A DNA stretch of 64,000 nucleotides from Hippophae tibetana (Eukaryota; Streptophyta; Magnoliopsida; Rosales; Elaeagnaceae), in assembly GCA_037013495.1 (NCBI GenBank), contig CM072803.1:14340001-14404000 (forward strand), given 5' to 3'. Positions 24,739 through 35,800 of the stretch are shown piece by piece; within the stretch, counting starts at the first letter, position 1; each line of letters starts with the position of its first letter. The notes below the pieces were generated by a model. The model saw only the letters and a program-made list of their open reading frames with translations, made no database searches and was not told where the DNA came from. Made by a program: the position numbers and the translations under genes.

Positions 24739-25350
24739 TGTTAATTGTGACCCAAAACATTGAGGCTCAAAACCATTTATTATTAAACCCTTCCCCTTTT
24801 TTTCCTTTATATATATGCTGTAGTGAACAACCACTAGAGCAAAGTAGAGAAAAACTTTAGAAGTTGAAAATTAGTAAACCTTATATTGTAGGAGTCATTT
24901 TCAACAACAAGATTCCATCCACCCCTATCATTCCTTATTTGGTTCGTAAGGTGATCTTCCTCCATTTTTTGTAATATAGTAGAAGCTGTCAAATGTTAAT
25001 ATTTATACGATAATATTTGATTTAATAACAAGTTTGTTAATTTATCTTGTTATATATTACCAGTAAATTAGAGGAAGTTATTTTGTGGGTATATTTGGGT
25101 TTTTTATTGGTATATTTTGTGAAACTCTTTGAAGATTGATGTTTGTATTTCCATTTGATTATTAATAGATTTTTCTTCGGTGTCCCGTCGTCACTGGAGT
25201 ATACTTTTCAAATTGAAAATTTGAACCACTTAAATCATTGTGTTCCATTTATTTTCTCATTACTTATTATTTTGTTGTTATCCATTATTATTTATTTCTG
25301 CAATCAAAATTAAATCCGATTTTCGCTTATACAAGAACTAATTTATAACA
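24739..25350 (+). repeat. 3' LTR of copia B1
   Basis: It starts TGTTAATTGTGA after the purine tract and ends ATTTATAACA. The following GATAC pairs with GGTAC before the left LTR as a slightly eroded target duplication. Confidence 0.85.
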
Positions 25351-25370
25351 GATACAATACAACATCATCT

Positions 25371-25660
25371 ATGGTTCAAACCTACCTTATAATGCTTTAT
25401 ATTCTATTCTCCAATTTCTTCAGCTCATTGACCAAGTTCAATTTTGTGTTGTTTGTCAGAATTGGAATTCAATACATGAAACTAAGCCAAAGGTAAATTT
25501 CCATTATTATTATAGTCAAGAAACGTATTGTATATTAGGAAGAGACATTACCTTTAATCAAATTGGTGACTTATATAGATTATAAACTTGTTGGTTCAAA
25601 TTACATAATTTTCTTTTAAATCCACTTTCTAAAGAAATTTTCAATTTACATAATTGGATT
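25371..25660 (+). pseudogene. F-box/DUF295-like gene fragment
   Basis: A plus-strand reading has the F-box signature SNLPYNALYSILQFLQ followed by IDQVQFCVVCQNWNS. This follows the usual F-box pattern of LP-D-L--I---L, then R-VC--W. After a stop codon the same frame resumes with LHNFLLNPLSKEIFNL, the NPL-K-I-LP pattern of plant F-box/DUF295 proteins. There is no start codon in place and the reading has at least one stop, so it is a dead fragment. It begins about 20 bp after copia B1. Intact members are substrate receptors of SCF ubiquitin ligases. The assignment rests on pattern recognition only. Confidence 0.55.
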
Positions 25661-27384
25661 ACAATGAAGAACTTGACGTGGGTTTTCAAAGTATAGGACT
25701 TATTTTAGAATAAAGTCTATAATATTTAATAGACATTAATAGAAATGATAATGAAAATTATTTAAAATATTTTTGTATTTGATTTGACTATTAACCTGAA
25801 ATAAAATGTAAAGCATCTAAATAATAACAAACATGCTTATTATTCACACATCCCTCAAAAATACGTTGTAATAATATATTTTACTTATACATTTGTATAA
25901 TCATTTTTTTATCATTTTATTTTATTTAAAAATAAAAATAAAGTTTATATTATAATTTTGTTTAATTTAAAATTTTACTAATTTTATCTTAATATTTATC
26001 ATTATTTTGATTTTACTACTCGAATAAATATAGCAATAATAATATTATTTTTATTGAATTCAATTTTAATTGACATTCACATTTTTATTACATTTTCATT
26101 TTACGAACTAAATCATGGCCTTAGTTCATTTTAATTTTACCAACCAAATATGACTTTAAATCTATTATAAAGAATGAAGATTGTGTTGTTGTGATAGTAA
26201 TTAACACAAAATCTTACTTTCATGTTAAAATGCATGTAATGTTAGTAAAAAATCTTTAAAAACATCTAAATTAAAATGGATTTCTTTAAGATTGGTTATA
26301 AATAGTGTGATTTATATGAACAAAATGTTCTATTGTTTCACATAATGGAATTTTAGGGAGAATATTACCTTTCATAGTATATATTTCAATAATATAGTGT
26401 TCTTTTTCGAAATCGCTAAAGGACTACATTTTCATTGAATAATATTACCATTTTATCTTTTAATATTTATCTCGCCTGGTCTGTCTCACTCTCTTCTAGA
26501 ATTCCCATTCACATAAAGTGATTTGATCCAAATCCTACCATCATATCCAAATAGGCAACAATGACACTATTATATTGAAAGATGGTGGCAACATCTAACT
26601 GACTAGTTGATTCCATGATAACCGAGTTAGATGCTAACATAATGGTTTGCTTGCTGATGATGGCTTGAGTTGAGTGACTAGGTTTTTTTATTATTGAATA
26701 TGTTATTTCTACTATAGCTATAATCTTATCTCTGCGCTCTATTCTGCTTGTGATAGATCAATTCTTGCTTAGGAAGGAGAATATGATAAAAATGATGAAA
26801 ATGGTCAAACAGTGTTGGATGGAAAAAAATTATATATATTTGTATTTAATGAATTATATTTTTTTATGTAACACATTACATTTATTTCCATTAAGATTAT
26901 CGGAGCTCTAATAAAAATTTAACATATTATATTTAACTCTAACTTTAGATTAATATATTACATTATCACTACCTTTGGATGTAACACGTTAATACTACCT
27001 CTGACGAGGTCATCGGCGATGGTCGTCGGTGCCCTAATGGGATCATCGATAAGATTATCGAAGCTCCACAAAGATTACCATTGGATGGTCGGGGCTCTGG
27101 TAAAATTGCTAAAGATGTATTATAGTTTATCATGATTCTATTTTATTGAAGTTAAAAAATGAGTGTATTTTTATATATTTATTGAGTAGTTTAATATAAA
27201 ATTGTGAGTTTTAAGTTGAATTATTGATATATAAGAAAAATTTATTAATTTATCAAAATTAATACTATTTAAATAAAGAAAAAAAACTACTTTGTACTTT
27301 GAGTTTAATAAGTCCCAAGCCCAAAAGGAAGAAGTTCACGAAGAATCTAGATGCATCCACTCTTACCATTACTCTTAATAGGCC

Positions 27385-27510
27385 AGTTTTATTGGTGTAC
27401 CATAGAAATTTTAACGTTGGGAAAATTTATAGGTTAGATTAGTTAAAGATGAGATGGGTTAAGGAACATGGTTTGGGTACCAAAACAATCTATGATACGA
27501 TTATTGCTTA
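27385..27510 (+). pseudogene. possible DUF295-like C-terminal fragment of the F-box remnant
   Basis: A short plus-strand reading contains VYHRNFNVGKIYRLD, a stop, then LKMRWVKEHGLGTKTIYD. It resembles the V-RLD----W--V--LG---LF pattern near the end of DUF295 F-box proteins. It could be the tail of the gene whose start is at 25371, with degraded or foreign DNA between. Too short to be certain. Confidence 0.35.
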
Positions 27511-27876
27511 ATGATGATGTGAAAAATTAGGAATTAATTAAGGGTTCTATATATTATGATTAAAGTTGTGGCAATAAATGTAATATTGATGTATTTAAGC
27601 TTGGAGTTGGTAAAAATGAAGAGCATAAAGTCCTTGATTTGTTGATTTGGCGTACATTGATTGAAGACCGTTTTAGGCTTGCTTGCTGAATGTGCTACAA
27701 GTTTTGATCGACTTGCCCAAGTTCTCATGGGTTTGATTTAAAGGATAACAACACACAATTTTGATTACATTTTCGTAGTTATCTGTAAAAATTATTTTAA
27801 AAATAAAAAAAATATTATTTGTAAACAATACTGAAATGTGATATTGAGACATGTTCTCACCATTTATGACACTTGC

Positions 27877-27944
27877 GTCTCGTTATTTACCACGATCATT
27901 AAAAAATGTAGTCTCGTTATCTACCACGATCATTAAAAGATGTA
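27877..27944. repeat. 34-bp direct repeat, two copies
   Basis: Two adjacent units starting GTCTCGTTAT and containing TACCACGATCATTAAAA differ at two positions. Role unknown. Confidence 0.9.
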
Positions 27945-28082
27945 GTAGTCGTTTGGGGTTTAAAACTTTAATTACATGTTGATTTTATTTTTAATATTAT
28001 TTTTTACCTATATTTTTAAAATACTACTTTATCTCATTTAAAAAAAATAATAATTTCATATAATTTATCATTTAGTTGAAGA

Positions 28083-28220
28083 TTTTTCATATGCATAATA
28101 ATACATGTGTGATATTTCGAAGACATTTTTAAATAATTAATTAATTAAATGATATTAAGAGGATAATTTTAGATAATTAATTAATTAATTATATCACATG
28201 TATTATTATACATGTGAAAA
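28083..28220. repeat. inverted repeat with about 30-bp arms
   Basis: The arm 28083-28114 (TTTTCATATGCATAATAATA...) pairs with 28191-28220 (ATATCACATGTATTATTATA...) with few mismatches around an AT-rich loop of about 75 bp. A small hairpin or a MITE relic. Confidence 0.7.
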
Positions 28221-29007
28221 ATAACTAATTAAATAATTAATTACATTAAATTAATATTTTTTTAAATAAGATAAGGTAGTATTTTAAATAATCAATTTTT
28301 TTTATATAATAAATCCTTTGGTTGGAAGCAATGATGTGGTCATCATAACGGAAATGAGAAATGACGAGTAATAATTTGTATTTTATAATATAAGATAAGG
28401 TAAGAAGAAGATTTCATTCTCGATCCCAATCTCTAAAATTATATCTTATTTTAATAAATATATAAAAAAATTATTATTTTTATATATTTAGTTACATTTA
28501 AACTTAATCTAATAACAAATAATGTATTATATATTTTATATTTCATCTTTAAGTTATGTTTTTATTCTATTAAAACATAAATAATTTTTCTTTTTAAAAA
28601 ATTCTTTAAATTCTAAAAATCTAAAATGTTATAATTTATTCTTATTATTTCAAACTAATTTACAATAAGATTATATTAATATAATTTAATATAAAAAATT
28701 ATGTATTAATTTTTACATGTAATTTATTTTTTTCTTTACTCATAAATATTATTTGTTGGTTTAAATGTTTTTCCATAATAAATATTTATTATTGGCTTTT
28801 TTTTATAAAAAAAAATAAAAATTGTAAAAAATATAAAACATATTTAAAATCGCTTAGATTCTCAATTTTCATTCCCAACTTAATTTTTTTGATATATCCG
28901 TGTAAAGATCTTTAAGTAGAAATGAAAAATAAATTCTAAACCTAAAATTAGTAATGGATGATCCTTACCCCGTTTTAGCCCAAACGTTTAAAACCCTCAT
29001 AGGCTAG

Positions 29008-30690
29008 TGATGCTTTTATAAAAATAGAATCATTTGAGTACTTTTTTACTTAATATTTACTTGTTTTATTTAATAAATAGTATTTTTATGGAAAAAAAAT
29101 TAAAATATAAACTTTTTAGTAAAAAGGGTGAAAATATAATTTTTGGGATTTTACTAGAATTTTTATGGATTTTTTATGAACTTTTAATACAGGACCAATC
29201 AGAAGTTGTCACGTGGCATGCCACGTAAGCTGAGGAGCTGACTGGGCAAACCACGCGGATGTCATGTAAGTACAGACAGCGAATCACATTGCGGCGCATG
29301 GGAGGAGGACGAAACACGCATCACGTGTCAACACTATTCAATCCGAGTTCAAATATCGATCAACGTGTCATGCCACGTGTCACCACAATATTCCTCCACG
29401 CGTTCCACCCGTGCGCCATACCATCCATTCATGTGAATCATGTCACGCCACATGTTACTGACTCGGCGAGCGTTGACTCTGACCGGTCTCCCCAGCCACG
29501 CGTCGCTCCCTGATTCGCCCAATGAATTTCTGATGTCATGTGTCGCTCTGTGATTGGCCAAAATTGTCAGTTTTGCTTGTTTTGATCGTAACCCTTGATT
29601 TGAAGCTGATTGAATGATCCAAATCGCACTTGATCTTTATTTAAGCCTATAATCACTCCATAAACCCTAATTAGCCTCTATTAGCCTCTATTTTGGTTAG
29701 TTTTTAGAGCTAAAAAGAGAAAAAAAAACCACAGAAAAATTGAAAAAACGATACAATTTTGGTGAAGATTCAAGAGGAAATTAATTCTACAATTAAAGAG
29801 ATTGATTGTATTTCTTTTTCTACTCTTTTATTTATTAATTTTATGTCTTTTTTATGAAAAATATGAGTTTTATGAATACAATTATGTGTAATTAATTTAT
29901 TAATCTAGGGATCTTATGAACTCAATTTTCACCGTGTGATGATCTAATATTTTTTTCAATTATAGTATTAATTTAATTATATTATTTAATCTGATTTTTA
30001 TGCTATTAATTATTTGACCAACAATTTATCTATAGAGATAATTAAATAGATTTGAGAAAATTATTTAATTGTTTGTCTTGATTAAATATTATGCATAGTT
30101 TCTAGGCAGAAATGTATGGTTCTTATGTATGTGATCAATAATTGATGAACTTAATGAGTAGTATGCAATTTAATTTTGCATGATAATGTGATTAAATTAA
30201 TTATTATATGATGTGTAGTTTACTTGAGAGAGGAATACATGTTAGGTTAGATTCAATTTATCATGTAATTAATTGATATTATATTAAAGGGGTTTTAGTG
30301 TTTTACATGTTTAGAAAATTGGGGGATTAAGTATTCCTAGATATTTTCTCATATATCTTTTTAGTAACAAAATCTGATTTAATTAGTTATCGATATTTAC
30401 TTTTAGTTATTTTAATTTTGCTTTCTTAAGATATAGAAACACAAAAAAATTGATTTTTATTATTTTTAATTTTAAAAATTAGTTTTTAAAAAAATAATCT
30501 TCGTAAAAATGATCTTTATTTATCATTATATTATTTGATACAATACGTATATTTGTGTATTTATTGCATACACAACTTGTGTTACGATATGCTAGTAGCA
30601 TTTATTGTCTGGCTATATTGGTTATCAAAACAATATCTTGGGATTTTTTGGTGCTCTCTCGTGGGAGATCAAGGTTTAAAGTTGTCTCTC
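29008..30690 (+). mobile_element. Ty3/gypsy LTR and leader remnant
   Basis: It starts TGATGCTTTT. The U3-like part (29200-29550) is much richer in GC than its surroundings and full of ACGTG and CACGTG motifs. A TATA-like stretch and a leader of AGAGAAAAAAAACC type follow near 29640-29740. Near 30640-30665 a stretch containing TTTTTGGTGCTCTCTCGTGG resembles an eroded TTTTTGGCGCCGTTGCCGGGG primer-binding region of plant gypsy elements. No coding region follows. The overall layout also resembles the LTR at 63295. Edges are uncertain, especially on the right. Confidence 0.5.
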
Positions 30691-30699
30691 TCTCTTGGT

Positions 30700-32600
30700 A
30701 ATCCTTGCTTACCGGTACTTCACTTACAATGCGGGTAGAGATGTGATACAATATTAAAAATAAGTGTATTACTATTCCTTTTTTATAGTTATAACTTACA
30801 CAACAATTCATGTTTATACAATTTACTTCTTTTTTTTAATGAAATGTAATTTACTTTGTTTAACATTTAATAGTGGATATTTTATTATTTTTGTGCATTA
30901 TTTTATTATCACAATTTATTTTCATTCTTAATATATATATAGTATCAATGACTCTAAGAGAAGGCAATGTAAAAAATTATGTTAAACATGTTTATACAAT
31001 AACCCTACAATATTAATTATGTTAAAATTGAAATAACATTCAAATATGAATGGGATTGTTTTGAATTAGAAATAGTTAGTATTAACTGTTGTATATAGAG
31101 TAGGATATACTTATTGGATTGATATGTATTTCGGTGATATTATCTGCTATTATAAACTTAGAAAACTGTAAAGTTGGGATCTTAGTCATTTTGTTCTTCT
31201 CATTTCCTCTTAAACTTTTAAGAATGTCAATTTAATTTCTATCGGATATGGATGTCGTTCTACATAAGCCATCTTTAGTAAATTTTTTTATTTATTCTTA
31301 TTACTTATTTCAAATAAAAATACACATTTATATTTATATTCGTAATCTTTATCTAAATCAATAAAATCACCGATCATAAATATTATAATATAGTATTAAT
31401 ATTTTTTTCTTCCTAATATACCAGTTAAAAAAACAAAACTAATAAATCTATCAATAGAATAAAAGATAATACATAACAATTATGTTTAATATGTATACTT
31501 TATTCAACGAATTATGTTTATCTTTAATTTACTTTATTTAATTACACAACAATATCGCCTCTCTTTATTAGTCCCTTGCATAATTTTGCAGTATCCAATC
31601 CCAAACTCCTAGCAAATCTTTTTTTTATATATATATAAATATATTGTAGGGCAAATTAAGTATCTCCGACAATGGTTTGGTAGATCCTGTACGTCTTTAT
31701 ATATTCTGTGTGGATTTATCTATTACCCTACTATTGATAGCCACGGGTGATGTTAAAGTTACTCCTGTTCTTCTCAAATAGTATCTATACTTTGCTCTCT
31801 TTCTCTCTAACATATATATATATATACACACACATAATGACCGTCAAAAACCATCACAACAATAAAATTAACATTTTACTATTTTCTTGTTTTTCAATTC
31901 TCTATTTTATGGGCTATTATTTATGACTTGTGTATCTTCTAAAAACCATTTGATATTGGATCTTAATTAATAATATGTATTAATATTTTCCTTAATTTTT
32001 ATGTTTATTAGTTTTAATTGATTTTTGTAAATATAAACGTGTTTTCTGGCATGTAAAAAAGGTGTTTTGAAACATCAAAAGCATTTTTTTCTTAAATTGT
32101 CCCCTCCAATTTTGATGGCAATTTTTTTTTTTGGCTAATCATATTATTTTCCTAGTTTTGTGATTAATATTTCTGTGTTTTTTAATTCATTCAAATTATG
32201 TATCATTTTTTAAATTCTTTATTAAGTTCTTTTCGTATGGCTCTTTATTTATTTTCTTTTACATCCCCTTTCATTTTAAAAAAACTAACCATAATTCCAT
32301 AAAAAAAATTTATTAAAAAAAATTATCAAAACTACTCTATTTTTTATTTTTTAAAATCACCTAATTTTTTCGACTTCATTTTACATAATTATCATAGAAA
32401 AGTTTCCAAATTTATATTATCTTTTCTAATAACTACCTTAATCATTGAGGCTTAAACGTAGATATAACTGTTAAGGCCTAATATTATCTTATTATTAAGA
32501 AGTTTCACATTAGAGTAAATAACAAAACTTCGCTAGTCATCTTAAACTTATTGCAGCTTTCTTTCACTAATCCTTACAAAAATAGTTATAAATTTGTATA
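30700..32600. other. AT-rich intergenic DNA downstream of the CLASSY gene
   Basis: No gene is supported. Small TA and CA microsatellites occur (31620-31645, 31815-31840). Otherwise AT-rich sequence with homopolymer runs. Confidence 0.55.
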
Positions 32601-32884
32601 TTTGACACCAAAAGAATTCCATGCTTGCTTTAATCTTGTACTCTCAAAGCATCAACGTTTTCAAGAGAAGACAAAATCTTCCAATTTTGTTGCGTAAAAC
32701 CGGATTAGTAAATGGTTAACAGAGAAACTATAGATTGTTAACACTTAAAAACATATACAGATGAAAAATGTGTTGAAAAATGTGTAGATGTTTCATCGCA
32801 AAAAGAACAAGTCTGCTTCAAGTGGTGACTAGCATGAATGAACAGAAGCAACTACATGAGGCTTGGCCTTACCTTTGCCCTTGT
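32601..32884 (-). other. probable 3' untranslated region of the CLASSY gene
   Basis: This less AT-biased stretch directly follows the stop codon (32885-32887) of the minus-strand CLASSY gene. No polyadenylation site can be set with confidence. Inferred only from position. Confidence 0.35.
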
Positions 32885-35800
32885 TTAGGTTGAATCCTTC
32901 TCATTTTTCATGATCATATGAATTGATTTACTCTTGTCTTCTGCAACCATCTCCCACAATATTTCGTCTTCTATCTTTTGTGCTTGCCATTTAGAAGGAT
33001 CCTCCACACGTGCCTCGTCGACTATCAAGCATGACATCCACTCCTTCCAAGTTGTCCTTTTGTACTTGCTTTCTTCTAAGCTACCTGTTGCCAATAGTTG
33101 ATAGACATATACTACTTTCTGTTGACCAGGTCTGAATGCTCTTGCAATCGCTTGTTTTGTCTTAGAAGGGTTCCATGCAGAGTCCATTAAGATAACACGT
33201 GAAGCTGCGGTCAAACTAATGCCTTCAGCACATGCTGTAATTGAAGCAAGCAAAACCTTCGAGTCTCCTCCGGGTTCCTCAAACAAATCCATCACTCTAC
33301 CTCGTTCGAATAAATCGAGATCACCTGTAAGGAACAAAACTTGTTTACCTCTCTCCCATCCAAAAACTTGTTCAAACAACTCTCCCAACAGTTTCAAAGG
33401 TTCAATGTTGTGACAAAATATCAACACCTTCTCTTTGTTCACAACACGATACACAAGGTTCAATACAAATTGCACTTTTGACCCTTTCCTTGTATTATAC
33501 TTGTGCTTGTCAAGATCTTTAAGCTCATCACTAGTAAGAAGGCTATGAGAGCGTTTAGATGTCGTAACTAGCCAAGGATGTATTGAAACAAGTGTAACCA
33601 AAAGTTCAAGTTCTAGATGAAGCACATTATGCCTTGCCAATAATTTCACCAAAATATCTTGTTGTACATCAGTTGAATTCAAAAGAACAGTGTAAATTTG
33701 TAGACCCGGGAGGTTATCCAAACCTCCAGGTTCGTATACATCTATAAATCCATTTGTAATCCTTTTCAACATGTTTAGACCCTGTGTTCTCTCTTTAAGT
33801 ACTTCTGAATTTATTTTCTTTGCAATGTTATCTAAGAAGTATTTTCTCGCACGTTTTTCCAGCAAATGACTTGCCTTTCCTGCATTCTTTTTCATTTTGT
33901 GTTTCGGGTCCAATTCGTTTAACACTTCTTTGACAAACTTTGGTCTTGCTAAACATAAAGTGTTAAAATATTCACACAAATTGTTTTGGAAGAGTGTACC
34001 TGAAAGCAATATCCTAAGTTCTGTTTTAACCTCCTTCATCAACACCTTCCTCAACTTTGATCCACTACTTCTCGGGTTGTGCCCTTCATCTAGGACCATG
34101 ATTCCTGGACTTTCACGCAAAACTTTAGCCATAAATCTTCTATGAGCAAATTTCGAGTCTTCTCGCATCATCATAAGAAATGAAGAGTAGCTCATGAGTA
34201 ACACACTGGGTTGTGCAAGCCATTTTTGGATCTTCTCAATGCAATCCAGAACATGCATGACATTTACGGTAGGCTTTTCCATAGGAAACCCTGGAATGTG
34301 CATGGACTTAATGCTCGAGGCATTATATGTCTGAGATCCATGTATTAAATGGACGGATATAGGAATTTTCCACTTGATAAATTCCTTATGCCATGTATAG
34401 AGTGTAGTCTTTGGAGCAAGGACTAACGGTCTTTTTCCCGGGAATAGATTCAAATAGCTGACGAGAAATGCAATAATCAGAAACGTTTTGCCTGCTCCAG
34501 GAGAATGAGATATAACACAACCACCTATTCTTTTAGAAGCTTGCAACATTGATGCTGGTTCTAAGGATCCTGCAATGTTCTGCCAGAGAAATTCAAAAGC
34601 TTTCTTTTGGTGCAAGTGTAGTTTCTTACTCAACTCGGGAATTAAGGCCCAAACATTCTCACTTCCTTCTTCTGATAATTCTTCTCTAGGAGAACAATGA
34701 TTGAACTCAGCATCCGTTTCGTCATCTTCATCTGATTTTTTCCCCAAATCCTCATCAAAACTCTTATTTTCTGCACTAACATAGCTTGCTTTTTGTTCCT
34801 GGAAACAAACAATCAATCAAGTATTGTCCATAACAAATATAAATACGAAATGAAATAGTAGCGGATTAAAATCCAGCCTAATGTCAAAAGCTGAATGCAA
34901 GATATGAAAAGTCTGAGAGGCAACGATGAAGTCCTTTTATGCCTCCATAAAATACTTACAAAGGGAGGTGAAACATATCTTATTTCGGTTTTCACAAAAC
35001 CACATTTATTGCAGAAAATCCCGATTTCATCATCAACTTTGTACTCATGCTGGCAACCGGAATGTGGTATTCCATCAGTCCCTCTTGACACACCAAAGCT
35101 TGAAACCTAGATATATGCATAAAATTAAATGAGCCATCAAGAATACTGGATAAAGGGTAGCATTGGCCTGATAACTATAGCATAAGTGTACAAGTCCGCT
35201 ACTTATTCATTGGGATAGTACAAGTATGTTCATTATACCAAAAGTTCAAATGTTAATTTTTGGTCAAATTTGTAGAGATAAAACTATCATTTTGAAAAAA
35301 AAAAAATTACCAAAAATAACACAGTATCTTTGTATAAATTGTAATTTATTCCTTACCGTAATCCATCTTCCTACTTCAAATGAATACTAGTAAAACTTTT
35401 TATTTCTGAAAAACATTTAAATTTTAATGAAATATACCATCTATTTTTTGAAATAGTAAGTAAATAAAAATTAAATATTTTTTTTAAAAATTATTAGTGG
35501 TAATTCGAAGTAAGAAGATAAACTACAGTATGATGTGAATAAATTACAATATTTTAAAAAATATTTACAGCGTTATTTTTGGTAAAAATATTTTTTTCTT
35601 TCAAAATGACAGTTTTACGGTTTTATCCACGTAAATTTGACCAAAAATGATCATTTTGACTTTTGGTATAGTTCTACCCCAATGAATAAGTAACGAATTA
35701 TCTACACTTTGACTATAGTAATGGATCAATGCTATTGTTCATCCTAACTATAAATCTCAATGAGAACACGACAAAGATAAACTCATCCATAAAAGGTGTA

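Larger units (their letters stand above)
20057..25350 (+). mobile_element. Ty1/copia element B1 with both LTRs (broken)
   Basis: A 5294-bp element bounded by LTRs 20057-20672 and 24739-25350. Flanking pentamers GGTAC and GATAC differ at one base. A primer-binding site TGGTATCAAAGC follows the left LTR and a purine tract (about 24727-24738) precedes the right one. Parts on the plus strand are gag from 20779 with a CSYCRQEGH knuckle (about 21456), protease near 21630, integrase 22075-22800 (TPQQNGVAERMN, NRSPS), reverse transcriptase about 23280-24090 (DMLIASKN, DVKTTFLN) and RNase H about 24100-24620. It looks like the Tork/Tnt1 group. It is broken, with roughly a dozen or more breaks. LTR divergence of several percent suggests an age of some million years. 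Confidence 0.88.
25661..29007. other. AT-rich intergenic DNA with small repeats
   Basis: Apart from the fragment at about 27385, no gene is supported. Visible structures are a 34-bp direct repeat and a short inverted repeat near 28.1 kb, listed separately. Near 26040-26160 there is a stretch resembling the end of the MITE-like elements (TTCATTTTACGAACTAAATC). Otherwise simple AT-rich sequence. Confidence 0.5.

Noticed and set aside
26990-27110. GC-richer patch with repeated ATCGG(A)AGCTC and CATCGGCGATGGTCGTCGG motifs
   Set aside because: Short and without a reading frame or a clear repeat unit. Probably a decayed transposon piece, but not supportable.
29259-29561. ORFs of 70-84 codons in a GC-richer patch
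   Set aside because: They overlap an LTR-like promoter region dense in ACGTG motifs. Codon use and composition give no sign of a gene.
34895-35132. Plus-strand ORFs opposite CLASSY exon 4
   Set aside because: Shadows of the minus-strand exon, which has family-specific motifs and consensus splice sites.
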